Shown piece after piece: positions 7,230 to 14,746 of a DNA stretch of 17,044 nt. The first letter of the stretch is position 1. Each line of letters opens with the position of its first letter. The position numbers and the translations under genes were made by a program. The DNA lies in assembly GCA_947482805.1 (NCBI GenBank), contig CANKLK010000034.1, positions 1 to 17,044 on the forward strand. The letters run 5' to 3'. The stretch comes from Flavobacteriaceae bacterium. GTDB taxonomy: Bacteria > Bacteroidota > Bacteroidia > Flavobacteriales > Flavobacteriaceae. Below the pieces are notes generated by a model. That model was not told the origin of the DNA. It ran no database searches and saw only the letters and a program-made list of their open reading frames with translations.

Positions 7230-9215
7230 TTAAAATAAATTTTCATCAACTGAGTTAGGGATGGTAACTTTTAATAAAGGTTGGCTTGTCATGGCTCTTT
7301 TTATTGCAAAAATTGCTCCTTCATTTCTAGCCCAATTTCTTCTTGAAATTCCATTAGTCACATCCCAAAAAAGCATTGATTCTATGTGCTTTGATGCTTC
7401 TTTCGTCCCGTCAATAACCATACCAAAACCACCGTTAATTACTTCGCCCCAGCCAACTCCACCGCCATTGTGAATAGAAACCCAAGTTGCCCCACGGAAA
7501 CTGTCACCAATGACATTTTGTATTGCCATATCGGCAGTAAAACGAGATCCGTCATAGATGTTAGATGTTTCTCTATAAGGCGAATCGGTTCCGGAAACAT
7601 CATGATGATCACGACCTAAAATGACATAACCAATTTCACCTTTTGCAATCGCTTGATTAAATGCTTCAGCAATTTTGATTCTGCCTTCGGCATCTGCATA
7701 TAAAATTCGGGCTTGTGAGCCAACAACCAATTGATTTTCTTGTGCGCCTTTTATCCATTGGATATTATCAGCCATTTGTTGTTTGATTTCAGTAGGTGAA
7801 ATTTTCATCATTTCTTCTAAAACAGCACAGGCAATTTTATCTGTTTTGGCTAAATCTTCTGGATTTCCGGAAGCACAAACCCAACGGAATGGGCCAAAGC
7901 CGTAATCAAAACACATTGGACCCATAATATCTTGTACATAGGATGGATATTTAAACTCATGGCCTATTGTTGGATTTTTTTCCATTACATCTGCTCCGGC
8001 TCGAGAGGCTTCTAATAAAAAGGCGTTTCCATAATCAAAGAAGTAGGTTCCTTTGGTAGTATGTTTGTTTATTGCACTAGCATGCCGGCGTAAGGTTTTT
8101 TGAACTTCTTCTTTAAACTTATCAGGATTATTAGCCATCAGTTCATTTGATTCATCAAAAGAATATCCCATTGGATAATAACCACCTGCCCAAGGATTGT
8201 GCAATGAAGTTTGATCTGAACCCAAATCGATATGAAGATTTTCCTGATCGAAACGTTCCCATACATCAACTACATTTCCGAGATAGGCAATCGAAACTAC
8301 TTCCTTATTAGCCAATGCTTTTTGTACTCTCGGAACTAAATCTTCAATAGAATCTATAACTTCATTAATCCAACCTTGAGAATGGCGAATATGTGTAATT
8401 TTTGGATTGACTTCGGCACAAACAGTCACGCAACCGGCGATATTTCCTGCTTTGGGTTGTGCGCCTGACATTCCTCCTAATCCTGAAGTAACAAACAAAC
8501 CTCCAGTTGGCGATTTTTTAATTTTTCTAAACCCGTTTAAAACGGTGATAGTTGTTCCGTGTACGATTCCTTGTGGACCAATATACATATAACTTCCCGC
8601 AGTCATTTGTCCGTATTGCGAAACACCCAAAGCATTCATTTTTTCCCAATCATCGGGTTTGGAATAATTTGGAATGACCATTCCGTTGGTTACCACAACT
8701 CTTGGAGCCTCTTTATGCGAAGGAAACAATCCCATTGGGTGGCCAGAATACATGCTTAATGTTTGTTCTTCCGTCATTTCTGCCAAATACTGCATCGTAA
8801 GCAGGTATTGCGCCCAGTTTTGAAACACAGCACCATTTCCGCCATAGGTAATTAACTCATGTGGATGTTGTGCTACGGCATAATCCAGATTATTTTGAAT
8901 CATTAGCATGATAGCTTTTGCCTGTTCGCATTTTCCTGGATATTCTGAAATTGGTCTTGCATACATTTTATAATCCGGACGAAAACGATACATGTAAATG
9001 CGACCGTATTTTTCTAATTCTTCTTTAAATTCAGGAAGTAAAGTGGCATGGTGTTTTGGTTCGAAATAGCGCAGGGCATTTTTTAGCGCTAATTTTTTCT
9101 CTTCATCCGAAAGGATTTCTTTACGTTTTGGTGCGTGGTTTATTTCCGTGTCGTATGGTTTTGGATTTGGGAGAATTGAAGGAATTCCTTGTTTTATGTG
9201 TTCTTGAAATGTCAT
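7230..9215 (-). CDS. hutU: urocanate hydratase
   Basis: Urocanase performs the second step of histidine degradation (urocanate to imidazolone propionate) using a tightly bound NAD+. Recognisable blocks are YGGNGAVFQNW (124-134), GQMTAGSYMYIGPQGIVHG (202-220), the NAD-binding SGLGGMSGAQ (244-253), GSDQTSLHNP (332-341), the cysteine-bearing CFDYGFGPFRW (435-445) and the C-terminal GRDHHDVSGTDSPYRET and GATWVSIHNGGGVG stretches. At 661 residues it is about 100 longer than the proteobacterial form, in line with the long form I recall from Bacteroidota. The start ATG is at 9213-9215. No hutH, hutI or hutG lies in the window, so the pathway partners must be elsewhere. No -7 box is seen in the 75-bp gap upstream, so transcription may come from the small Cys-rich gene before it. 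Confidence 0.95.
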   Translation of the reverse strand: MTFQEHIKQGIPSILPNPKPYDTEINHAPKRKEILSDEEKKLALKNALRYFEPKHHATLLPEFKEELEKYGRIYMYRFRPDYKMYARPISEYPGKCEQAKAIMLMIQNNLDYAVAQHPHELITYGGNGAVFQNWAQYLLTMQYLAEMTEEQTLSMYSGHPMGLFPSHKEAPRVVVTNGMVIPNYSKPDDWEKMNALGVSQYGQMTAGSYMYIGPQGIVHGTTITVLNGFRKIKKSPTGGLFVTSGLGGMSGAQPKAGNIAGCVTVCAEVNPKITHIRHSQGWINEVIDSIEDLVPRVQKALANKEVVSIAYLGNVVDVWERFDQENLHIDLGSDQTSLHNPWAGGYYPMGYSFDESNELMANNPDKFKEEVQKTLRRHASAINKHTTKGTYFFDYGNAFLLEASRAGADVMEKNPTIGHEFKYPSYVQDIMGPMCFDYGFGPFRWVCASGNPEDLAKTDKIACAVLEEMMKISPTEIKQQMADNIQWIKGAQENQLVVGSQARILYADAEGRIKIAEAFNQAIAKGEIGYVILGRDHHDVSGTDSPYRETSNIYDGSRFTADMAIQNVIGDSFRGATWVSIHNGGGVGWGEVINGGFGMVIDGTKEASKHIESMLFWDVTNGISRRNWARNEGAIFAIKRAMTSQPLLKVTIPNSVDENLF

Positions 9216-9236
9216 TTTTATTTGTTTGTAGTTTTT

Positions 9237-9289
9237 AGTTTATGGTTGTTAGTTTGTAGTTTGAAACTGCAAACTGTGACCGCAAACTG
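9237..9289. repeat. imperfect palindrome of AGTTTG/CAAACT units
   Basis: AGTTTGTAGTTT (9251-9262) faces AAACTGCAAACT (9264-9275), and the outer parts AGTTTATGGT and ACCGCAAACT continue the symmetry with one insertion. Nearly all mismatches are G-T type, which suggests a structure kept at RNA level or a decayed repeat copy. It fills most of the gap between the Cys-rich gene stop and hutU. Confidence 0.65.
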
Positions 9290-9290
9290 T

Positions 9291-9467
9291 TTACTTTTTT
9301 ATTGTTCCTGTTTTTTTATCAAATCCGTAAGGGCAGTGTCGGCAACCACTTTTACAACAATAACCTCGTTTTAAATGATATTTTTCAGTAAAACAGCGAT
9401 AACCTTCCGAAGTTATATAATAATCTTCGCCTTCTATTAAATTATTTGGGTCAATTGCTTCATTCAT
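9291..9467 (-). CDS. small Cys-rich protein (DUF5522-like)
   Basis: This is a 58-residue protein with five cysteines at 25, 37, 38, 42 and 45, the last four in CCKSGCRHCPYGF, preceded by EGYRCFTEKYHLKRGY. The pattern matches the DUF5522 family that I recall as a small conserved Bacteroidota protein. The cysteine cluster suggests metal binding, but no function is established to my knowledge. The start is set at ATG 9465-9467; a GTG two codons upstream is also in frame. It is co-directional with hutU, 75 bp upstream of it, and might share its transcript. A possible promoter (9549-9580) would give a leader that contains the 18-bp inverted repeat. Confidence 0.82.
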   Translation of the reverse strand: MNEAIDPNNLIEGEDYYITSEGYRCFTEKYHLKRGYCCKSGCRHCPYGFDKKTGTIKK

Positions 9468-9481
9468 ACCCACAAATCGAT

Positions 9482-9526
9482 ATTAAAATAGTTATTTTTA
9501 ATTTCTTCAAAAATAACTATTTTAAT
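9482..9526. repeat. perfect 18-bp inverted repeat in divergent intergenic region
   Basis: attaaaatagttattttt (9482-9499) and its exact reverse complement aaaaataactattttaat (9509-9526) flank the 9-base loop aatttcttc. The repeat is almost pure AT. It lies 15 bp upstream of the Cys-rich gene's ATG and 66 bp upstream of the HEXXH gene's ATG. It could be an RNA hairpin in a leader or an operator for a dimeric regulator. It lacks the GC-rich stem of a terminator. Confidence 0.85.
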
Positions 9527-9548
9527 CATAGATTACTTTTTCCTAAAG

Positions 9549-9580
9549 CAAAAATAGAAAGCCAAAAAGAAATTTAACAA
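9549..9580 (-). promoter_or_regulatory. candidate promoter for the Cys-rich gene
   Basis: On the minus strand, TATTTTTG (9556-9549) matches TAnnTTTG, with the core TTG of a -33 box at 9580-9578 after a 21-base spacer. The predicted start near 9540 puts the 18-bp inverted repeat inside the leader. The -33 box is partial, so this is tentative. Confidence 0.35.
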
Positions 9581-9591
9581 CTTTGCAGCAT

Positions 9592-9918
9592 ATGATATTG
9601 ATTGTTTTTAAATTTTTAACGCCCCAAGGTTTTAGAGGATTGACTTTCTTCCCGTTTGTTTTTTTAATGAATAAAGAGGATGTGTTGGATAAAGTCTTTG
9701 TCAACCACGAAAAGATTCATTTGAGACAACAGTTAGAGCTTTTAGTGTTGCCTTTTTATGTTTGGTATGGTATGGAATTTTTGATTAGATGGATTATGAC
9801 TAAAGACAAGAATGTAGCATATAGAAATATTTCTTTTGAGAAGGAAGCATATACTAACGAAAAAGACCTAAACTATTTACAGTCAAGGTCTTTTTGGAAG
9901 TTTTTAAACTATTTCTAA
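9592..9918 (+). CDS. small membrane-associated protein with HEXXH motif
   Basis: This 108-residue protein is of unknown function. It has HEKIH at residues 39-43, a metallopeptidase-type HEXXH, followed by RQQLELLVLPFYVWYGMEFLIRWI, which looks like a membrane or amphipathic segment. SFEKEAY at 81-87 could supply the third Glu ligand. This layout (HEXXH, hydrophobic segment, E-rich helix) recalls the catalytic part of M56/M48 membrane zinc peptidases in very reduced form. I recall similar uncharacterised proteins in flavobacteria. The ATG at 9592-9594 is chosen; an in-frame TTG at 9583 is three codons upstream. The sequence CAACTTTG (9578-9585) is a one-mismatch -7 box, but it would leave a leader of only a few bases. 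The stop codon abuts the T9SS gene's stop with no base between. Confidence 0.72.
   Translation: MILIVFKFLTPQGFRGLTFFPFVFLMNKEDVLDKVFVNHEKIHLRQQLELLVLPFYVWYGMEFLIRWIMTKDKNVAYRNISFEKEAYTNEKDLNYLQSRSFWKFLNYF
9860..9895 (-). terminator. terminator-like hairpin inside the HEXXH gene's 3' end
   Basis: AAAAAGACCT (9860-9869) pairs perfectly with AGGTCTTTTT (9886-9895) around a 16-base loop. On the minus strand it lies 24 bp past the stop of the large T9SS gene and ends in TTTTT, so it can serve as that gene's terminator. It also codes for residues about 90-102 of the HEXXH protein. On the plus strand it would end transcripts before the stop codon. Confidence 0.6.
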
Positions 9919-12900
9919 CTAGTATATTATTTTCTCAATCACAGTTTCACCAGTTTGTAATTTTATTCTCAACAATAGTGTTGTATTGTTTTTTTGAAGG
10001 TTTAAGAGCGTAAAATAATTACCATTAATATTGTTATAAGTTTGTAATTTTTGACCTAAGACATTGTAGACCTCAATTGATTCCATTTGAAGATTACTCG
10101 AACTAACAGCTACTTCATTATTAACCAACACTTTTATAGCATTATCAATTGAATAGCTTGGATTTCCTAAAGCGTTGTTAATATAAACTATTTTAAAACG
10201 ATCCATAGTCACACCAGCTGAAGTTGTAAAAGAATATGGGTTTACCTTTAAATCATGTGTTATGTTTAACAGAGTGTCTTTAAGGTAAATGTTTTGGTCT
10301 TCAAATAATCCGTCAAAGGCTGCAATAGCAAAGGAGTAATTTCCTTGTGTTGGAACATTTATTCCGATAGGAATTTCATCATTTATATCAAAAGGTAAAC
10401 TTCTTCCTTGTATTTCAAAAACATTAGTGTCGTTTGTAATGGTTGAAAATAATTTCAACCCGCTTGGTATTGCTGTTGGAGCATCAAATAAATTATCATA
10501 TTCATTTGTTGCATCAGCGGCATATCCCACTAGTATGCCTGAAGATTGAGAATTTGAGTCAACTAAGTCAAGCCACAACCTATGTCTTTCTATTGAAAAT
10601 TCGCTATTGACAATATTGGCATTTTTAAAAAATCCACTATTCGAATATGGAGCCAATGTAGCATCATACCTCATGCTGTTATTGAAACTTACAGTGCCCG
10701 AACCAGCTTCTCCATCTATCATTTGTACAAAAAATGCCTGGCCAGCTCTTATTAAGTCTGCACTTCCCGGCGTAGTAGACCCTAAATAATTAATTGTCAG
10801 ATAATCATTAGCATTATAATTATATTGAAATGACCCGTAAAACGGATTGGTGCCACCTTGAACAGGATCGGTTCCATGTGTCCAAAGTTTTACATTACCT
10901 AATATTTTTCCAGTCGGATTAGTTGAAGCATTATAGGCGTTAGTTTGTAAAAACTTCAGAGCATTAATTGATGATGGATACGGATTACCAATTAAATTAT
11001 AATTGTCATTAAGATTGGTAATCTGAACGCCATTAGCTCCATTATAAGGAGCGCCTGTATAGCCACCTCTATTCACAGTGTATGGTATAGCCCCGTTAAA
11101 TGGTACTCCTGTAAAAGTTGTTGGAATGCTAGTGGCAGGCATGCCAAAACTACTGGAACCACGGATGATATAACCTCTTCCCATAGTCATGATTCCACTA
11201 GCAGCTTCCCATCGTCCCTGAGATATATTTCCACTTGCACCGTTAGTATTATTCAAGGTTGTATTCCACTGGTATTTGAATCCAGAATTGTAAGGGAAAG
11301 TGCTATCGTAAATTGTTCCCATGTCTTGGTTGTTTACTGGAGAAGACCAATATACATAGTCAGAACCTTTTATGTTAGGAGCAATTCTTTTATGTCTAAT
11401 ACTTCCAGTATTTACTGCCGAATCATTTATCTGAACTAAATTAGCGTTATTGTTAACTGTAAATATTGCGTTTGGATTTACCGTTATTTTATCTGTAATT
11501 ATAAGGTTTTGATCGGCATTAATTGTCAGTTGTGCATTATTTTCAACATATAAATTGTTACCAATAGCATTCGGAGTATTTGAAATTACAGGGTCATTAG
11601 CCGCATCTGGAATTACAACACAATTTGCGCTTGTTGGCACACCGCTTGGCGTCCAGTTAGACCCTTCATTCCAATTTGTATTAGTGCCTCCATTCCATAT
11701 TTTATTACCGGTAATATTTACCACAACATTATCGATGAACTTTAAATTCGTACCGTTGCATAATTCATAGGTTACTTCAGCGGTATAGGTGGTTGTTACT
11801 GTAGGACAAACATTAATAGAGTTTGTAGTGCCTAGTTGTGTACCACTAGTTCCATTACCTTCGAACCATTTTAAAGTGGTTAAAGTTGTACCAGTAGGTG
11901 TAAATCTCCATGCTTCATTTGTCACAGTCCAATCAGCGCTCAGACCATTACGATTAGGCGCTACTACAGCAGCTGTTCCTGCACCATTTTGAATTCCAAC
12001 AATAGCATTTCCACTATTCCAGGTCGCACAAGTACTTTTTTGTTTTACATAAACTTCAATAACATTAGTATTTTCATACAAAATAATCATACCCGTATAT
12101 AATTGTGAATTGCAAGCAGAAGAAAACATAGGGATATCATTCCATGCTGCCACTAGTGCTCTACATCCGGTATTTAGAGTGATTAATTCCCAACCTACTT
12201 GCCCTCCTAAACTTGGGTCTATGTCGTGATATACACCAAAAATAGTATTTCTAAATAACGAAGCATTTGGTAAATCATTACTAAACGACCAACTATTATA
12301 TCCTCCCGGAGCATAGGTTGTTGTATCAAATGTTATAACACCGTTTGAACCAATTAAACATTTGTTGTAGTTATTACCATAAAAACAGAAATCAAAAGGG
12401 AGATTAATTGTTGGAGACCATACGTCGTCAACATTTACACTTACAGGATTCTGCAAGCAAGTAAATTGATAAGGTGGCGCATAAGGAATTGAGGAAACAC
12501 TGTAATTAGTTGGTTGATTTATTTGTAAGTAAGTTGCCTCTAAGTCTACACAACCTAAGGTCTGACAGGAAATAGTCGGTGGGTTATCACCATTTAATCC
12601 CAAACCACCTGATAATACGGCAGGACAATCAAGTGTGGTTGTTCCTGTTCCATTGCCGACAGCACAAGGGGTATAGTTTGTTGGCCCATACCAAGAACTA
12701 TAATCAGTGCCTCCACAGAAGGAACGGACCCATATATAATACTTTTGACCAGGCGTTAATCCGGTTAGAGTTACGCTTGTTACACCCGCGGCAGTTGAGC
12801 CAGTAGGCGTTGAGCCAGTAATTGGAGAGGTACCAGTAGTATTAATAAAGTATTGATAACCACCTGAAGATGGCGGAGTTGTTATAGGCCAATTAACAGT

Positions 12901-14517
12901 TACACTTGTAGAAGATAAAATAGTAGCGTATAAATTAGCAGGAGCCGGACAACTTGGTGTTGTCGCACAAATACCAAAAGTTCCATTATTATCATTACCA
13001 TATTCCCAAACTCTAATATAAATAGTTTGTCCAGGTGTTAAACCAGCCATTGAAATGTTAGACATCAATCCATTTGTACTATCATCATCATCACACTCTA
13101 ACAAAGTCAAAGAACCGCAGGTGCCGGAATAGAAAGCCATACCACTATCGGTTATAACTCCACTTTGTAAGTCTACAGTAAGTACTCCTGTTGCAGGCAC
13201 TACAGCCGAAAACCAAACATCGCCACCAAGATAATTAGCGCAACCCGGTGCTGTAACCCCTGTGCTTGCGGTAGCTCCTGAATTTGAATAGGTTGTATAA
13301 GAACATGAAGTAGAAACAGTAAGTGCAATAGCTCCACTACATTCGTCGTTTCCTAATAATGTAGTGACATTTCCATTTAAATAACTGCTAAAACAACTTT
13401 CATTAAAGGCTCTTATTCTGTAATAATACATAGTAGCACCATTTAATCCCGTTACAGTATGTGTTAACGCTGTGCCAACTGAAAAAGGTGATCCGGCTAT
13501 AGGACTCGTAAAACCAACATTAGTAGAAACTTCCAAGAAATACTCAATTGGTGCTGCATTTCCACCCGCTGCTGAAGCTGTCCATGAAACAGTAAAACCA
13601 GAGCCTGTTATAGCGGAATTTACAGGAACAGTTGGCGCCACAGCACAGGTAATAGCGCTGTTAGATAATGGTGTTGAACTGTTGTAAAAAGGAGCTCCTG
13701 TACAGCTGTTATTGTAAGAGAAAATATGATAATAGTATAAGGTATTGCTGGTTAATCCTGAATCAGAAAAAGAGACTGCATTGCTGGTTACGGCACTTCC
13801 TTGAATAACTAAAGTCCCCGCACCTAAAGCAGTAGACCCAACAGCATAGGTAGTTCCATTAGTTAGAGTTGGTGGTGTTGCACTGTTACTTCTCACAATT
13901 AAATAACCACTTGGAGCAGGTGATGCTGCTGTAAAAGAACCGTTTAATGAAGTACTTGTAAGTGTGGGAAACGTCAGTGCTGTTGGTTGAGCGCTTGGTG
14001 TAGTACAAGGGATAGGTGAAAAAACACATATCGTTCCGTTCATATTATTATCAGAATTGTTTCTCTGAATTCTAATTAAATATCTAGTTCCGATTACGGT
14101 GGTGTATGTTATACTTTCTGTCCCAGTAGTATTAGCATTTGCACACGCTAAGTAAGTCATATTTGTAGCGCAAGATCCGGTGAATAAATGAAGAATAGCA
14201 TCATTCGTACTAGTGTATTGAATTGTAGTATTTGTAGCTGTAGCATCAAACCATCCCCAAGCATCATCAAAATCCCCAGAATTACAACCGTTGGCACTAT
14301 TCCAATAATCGGAATTATTAGTAGAGTTAAAAGTGACAGGCACGCAAGACGCTCCCACACTTAATTGACCTGCAGCGCCAGTTACTGCACAGTCGTTTGA
14401 CTGACCGAATGATTTATAAAATCCTAAAAAAAATAGTATTAGTACAAATCCAGTTTTCCAAATTATATTTTTTTTAATTGAAGTAAAATAATTTTTTTGT
14501 AAGTTGTTATTTTTCAT
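9919..14517 (-). CDS. large secreted T9SS cargo protein, multidomain (FN3 / PPC-like / type C-like sorting signal)
   Basis: This is a predicted cell-surface or secreted protein of 1532 residues exported by Sec and then the type IX system. The signal peptide is residues 1-39 (hydrophobic GFVLILFFLGF, ending SFGQ). Domains in order are: a PPC/CUB-like domain (about 40-170); an FN3-like beta domain (about 173-290); FN3 (about 292-385); a second PPC-like domain starting NDECSGAIAL (about 386-518); FN3 (about 520-617); a Cys-containing region with FDFCFYGNNYNKCLIGSNG (about 690-730); a beta-solenoid-like segment starting IWNGGTNTNWNEGSNW (about 938-1045); a module with YVYWSSPV (about 1053) and IGNPYPS (about 1178); and a C-terminal sorting domain (about 1460-1532) with SIEVYNVLGQKLQ and ending IEKIIY. 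That end looks closer to the ChiA-like type C signal than type A. No catalytic domain is seen, so an adhesin-like role is inferred. The divergent neighbour is paralogous to its C-terminal half. Confidence 0.88.
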   Translation of the reverse strand: MKNNNLQKNYFTSIKKNIIWKTGFVLILFFLGFYKSFGQSNDCAVTGAAGQLSVGASCVPVTFNSTNNSDYWNSANGCNSGDFDDAWGWFDATATNTTIQYTSTNDAILHLFTGSCATNMTYLACANANTTGTESITYTTVIGTRYLIRIQRNNSDNNMNGTICVFSPIPCTTPSAQPTALTFPTLTSTSLNGSFTAASPAPSGYLIVRSNSATPPTLTNGTTYAVGSTALGAGTLVIQGSAVTSNAVSFSDSGLTSNTLYYYHIFSYNNSCTGAPFYNSSTPLSNSAITCAVAPTVPVNSAITGSGFTVSWTASAAGGNAAPIEYFLEVSTNVGFTSPIAGSPFSVGTALTHTVTGLNGATMYYYRIRAFNESCFSSYLNGNVTTLLGNDECSGAIALTVSTSCSYTTYSNSGATASTGVTAPGCANYLGGDVWFSAVVPATGVLTVDLQSGVITDSGMAFYSGTCGSLTLLECDDDDSTNGLMSNISMAGLTPGQTIYIRVWEYGNDNNGTFGICATTPSCPAPANLYATILSSTSVTVNWPITTPPSSGGYQYFINTTGTSPITGSTPTGSTAAGVTSVTLTGLTPGQKYYIWVRSFCGGTDYSSWYGPTNYTPCAVGNGTGTTTLDCPAVLSGGLGLNGDNPPTISCQTLGCVDLEATYLQINQPTNYSVSSIPYAPPYQFTCLQNPVSVNVDDVWSPTINLPFDFCFYGNNYNKCLIGSNGVITFDTTTYAPGGYNSWSFSNDLPNASLFRNTIFGVYHDIDPSLGGQVGWELITLNTGCRALVAAWNDIPMFSSACNSQLYTGMIILYENTNVIEVYVKQKSTCATWNSGNAIVGIQNGAGTAAVVAPNRNGLSADWTVTNEAWRFTPTGTTLTTLKWFEGNGTSGTQLGTTNSINVCPTVTTTYTAEVTYELCNGTNLKFIDNVVVNITGNKIWNGGTNTNWNEGSNWTPSGVPTSANCVVIPDAANDPVISNTPNAIGNNLYVENNAQLTINADQNLIITDKITVNPNAIFTVNNNANLVQINDSAVNTGSIRHKRIAPNIKGSDYVYWSSPVNNQDMGTIYDSTFPYNSGFKYQWNTTLNNTNGASGNISQGRWEAASGIMTMGRGYIIRGSSSFGMPATSIPTTFTGVPFNGAIPYTVNRGGYTGAPYNGANGVQITNLNDNYNLIGNPYPSSINALKFLQTNAYNASTNPTGKILGNVKLWTHGTDPVQGGTNPFYGSFQYNYNANDYLTINYLGSTTPGSADLIRAGQAFFVQMIDGEAGSGTVSFNNSMRYDATLAPYSNSGFFKNANIVNSEFSIERHRLWLDLVDSNSQSSGILVGYAADATNEYDNLFDAPTAIPSGLKLFSTITNDTNVFEIQGRSLPFDINDEIPIGINVPTQGNYSFAIAAFDGLFEDQNIYLKDTLLNITHDLKVNPYSFTTSAGVTMDRFKIVYINNALGNPSYSIDNAIKVLVNNEVAVSSSNLQMESIEVYNVLGQKLQTYNNINGNYFTLLNLQKNNTTLLLRIKLQTGETVIEKIIY

Positions 14518-14560
14518 GTGTCATTTTTTTAGTTTGGGGAAAACTTCATTTATTACTAAA

Positions 14561-14568
14561 CAAATTTA
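14561..14568 (-). promoter_or_regulatory. candidate -7 box for the large T9SS gene
   Basis: The minus-strand TAAATTTG matches TAnnTTTG exactly and lies 44 bp upstream of the ATG. No -33 TTTG is found 17-23 bases further upstream. It lies between the first two TATTACTA copies and overlaps the second by two bases. Confidence 0.35.
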
Positions 14569-14719
14569 TTACTATAAAAAAACCACACCTAATAAACTTG
14601 TTCTATTACTAATAAAATCGATTAAATGCATTTTTTAGTTTAAGTTTTAAATTGAAATTTGATTTTTTGAAATAATTAAGATTAGTTGCTTTGAAAATGA
14701 GTTTGATATAAAAAAATTA

Positions 14720-14727
14720 TATATTTG
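14720..14727 (+). promoter_or_regulatory. candidate -7 box for the 595-residue T9SS gene
   Basis: TATATTTG matches TAnnTTTG exactly and ends 19 bp before the GTG start. TTTG occurs at 14702-14705 and 14690-14693, giving spacers of 14 and 26 bases, both outside the usual 17-23, so only the -7 box is well supported. Confidence 0.4.
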
Positions 14728-14746
14728 AAAATCAAAACCTCTATTT

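Larger units (their letters stand above)
14518..14746. other. AT-rich divergent promoter region of the two T9SS genes
   Basis: These 229 bp separate the two divergent cargo genes. They contain -7-type boxes for both directions (separate entries) and three copies of the octamer TATTACTA at 14551, 14567 and 14604. No open frame of note or stable GC hairpin is seen. Confidence 0.6.

Noticed and set aside
9508..9515. Minus-strand TATTTTTG as a -7 box for the Cys-rich gene
   Set aside because: It lies in the inverted repeat, and the nearest TTTG upstream is 33 bases away, outside the usual spacing. The box at 9549 fits better.
12793..12820. Short direct repeat (gttgagccagta twice) within the large T9SS gene
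   Set aside because: It encodes the low-complexity Gly-Ser-Thr linker of an FN3 domain and needs no separate explanation.
11555..13687. Several plus-strand frames of 60-75 codons opposite the large T9SS gene
   Set aside because: They are antisense to a continuous 1532-residue frame with clear FN3/PPC domains, and their composition simply mirrors its Thr/Gly/Asn-rich codons.
14157..14360. 67-codon minus-strand frame within the start of the large T9SS gene
   Set aside because: It is a same-strand alternative frame inside the first PPC-like domain. The main frame has the signal peptide and is uninterrupted.
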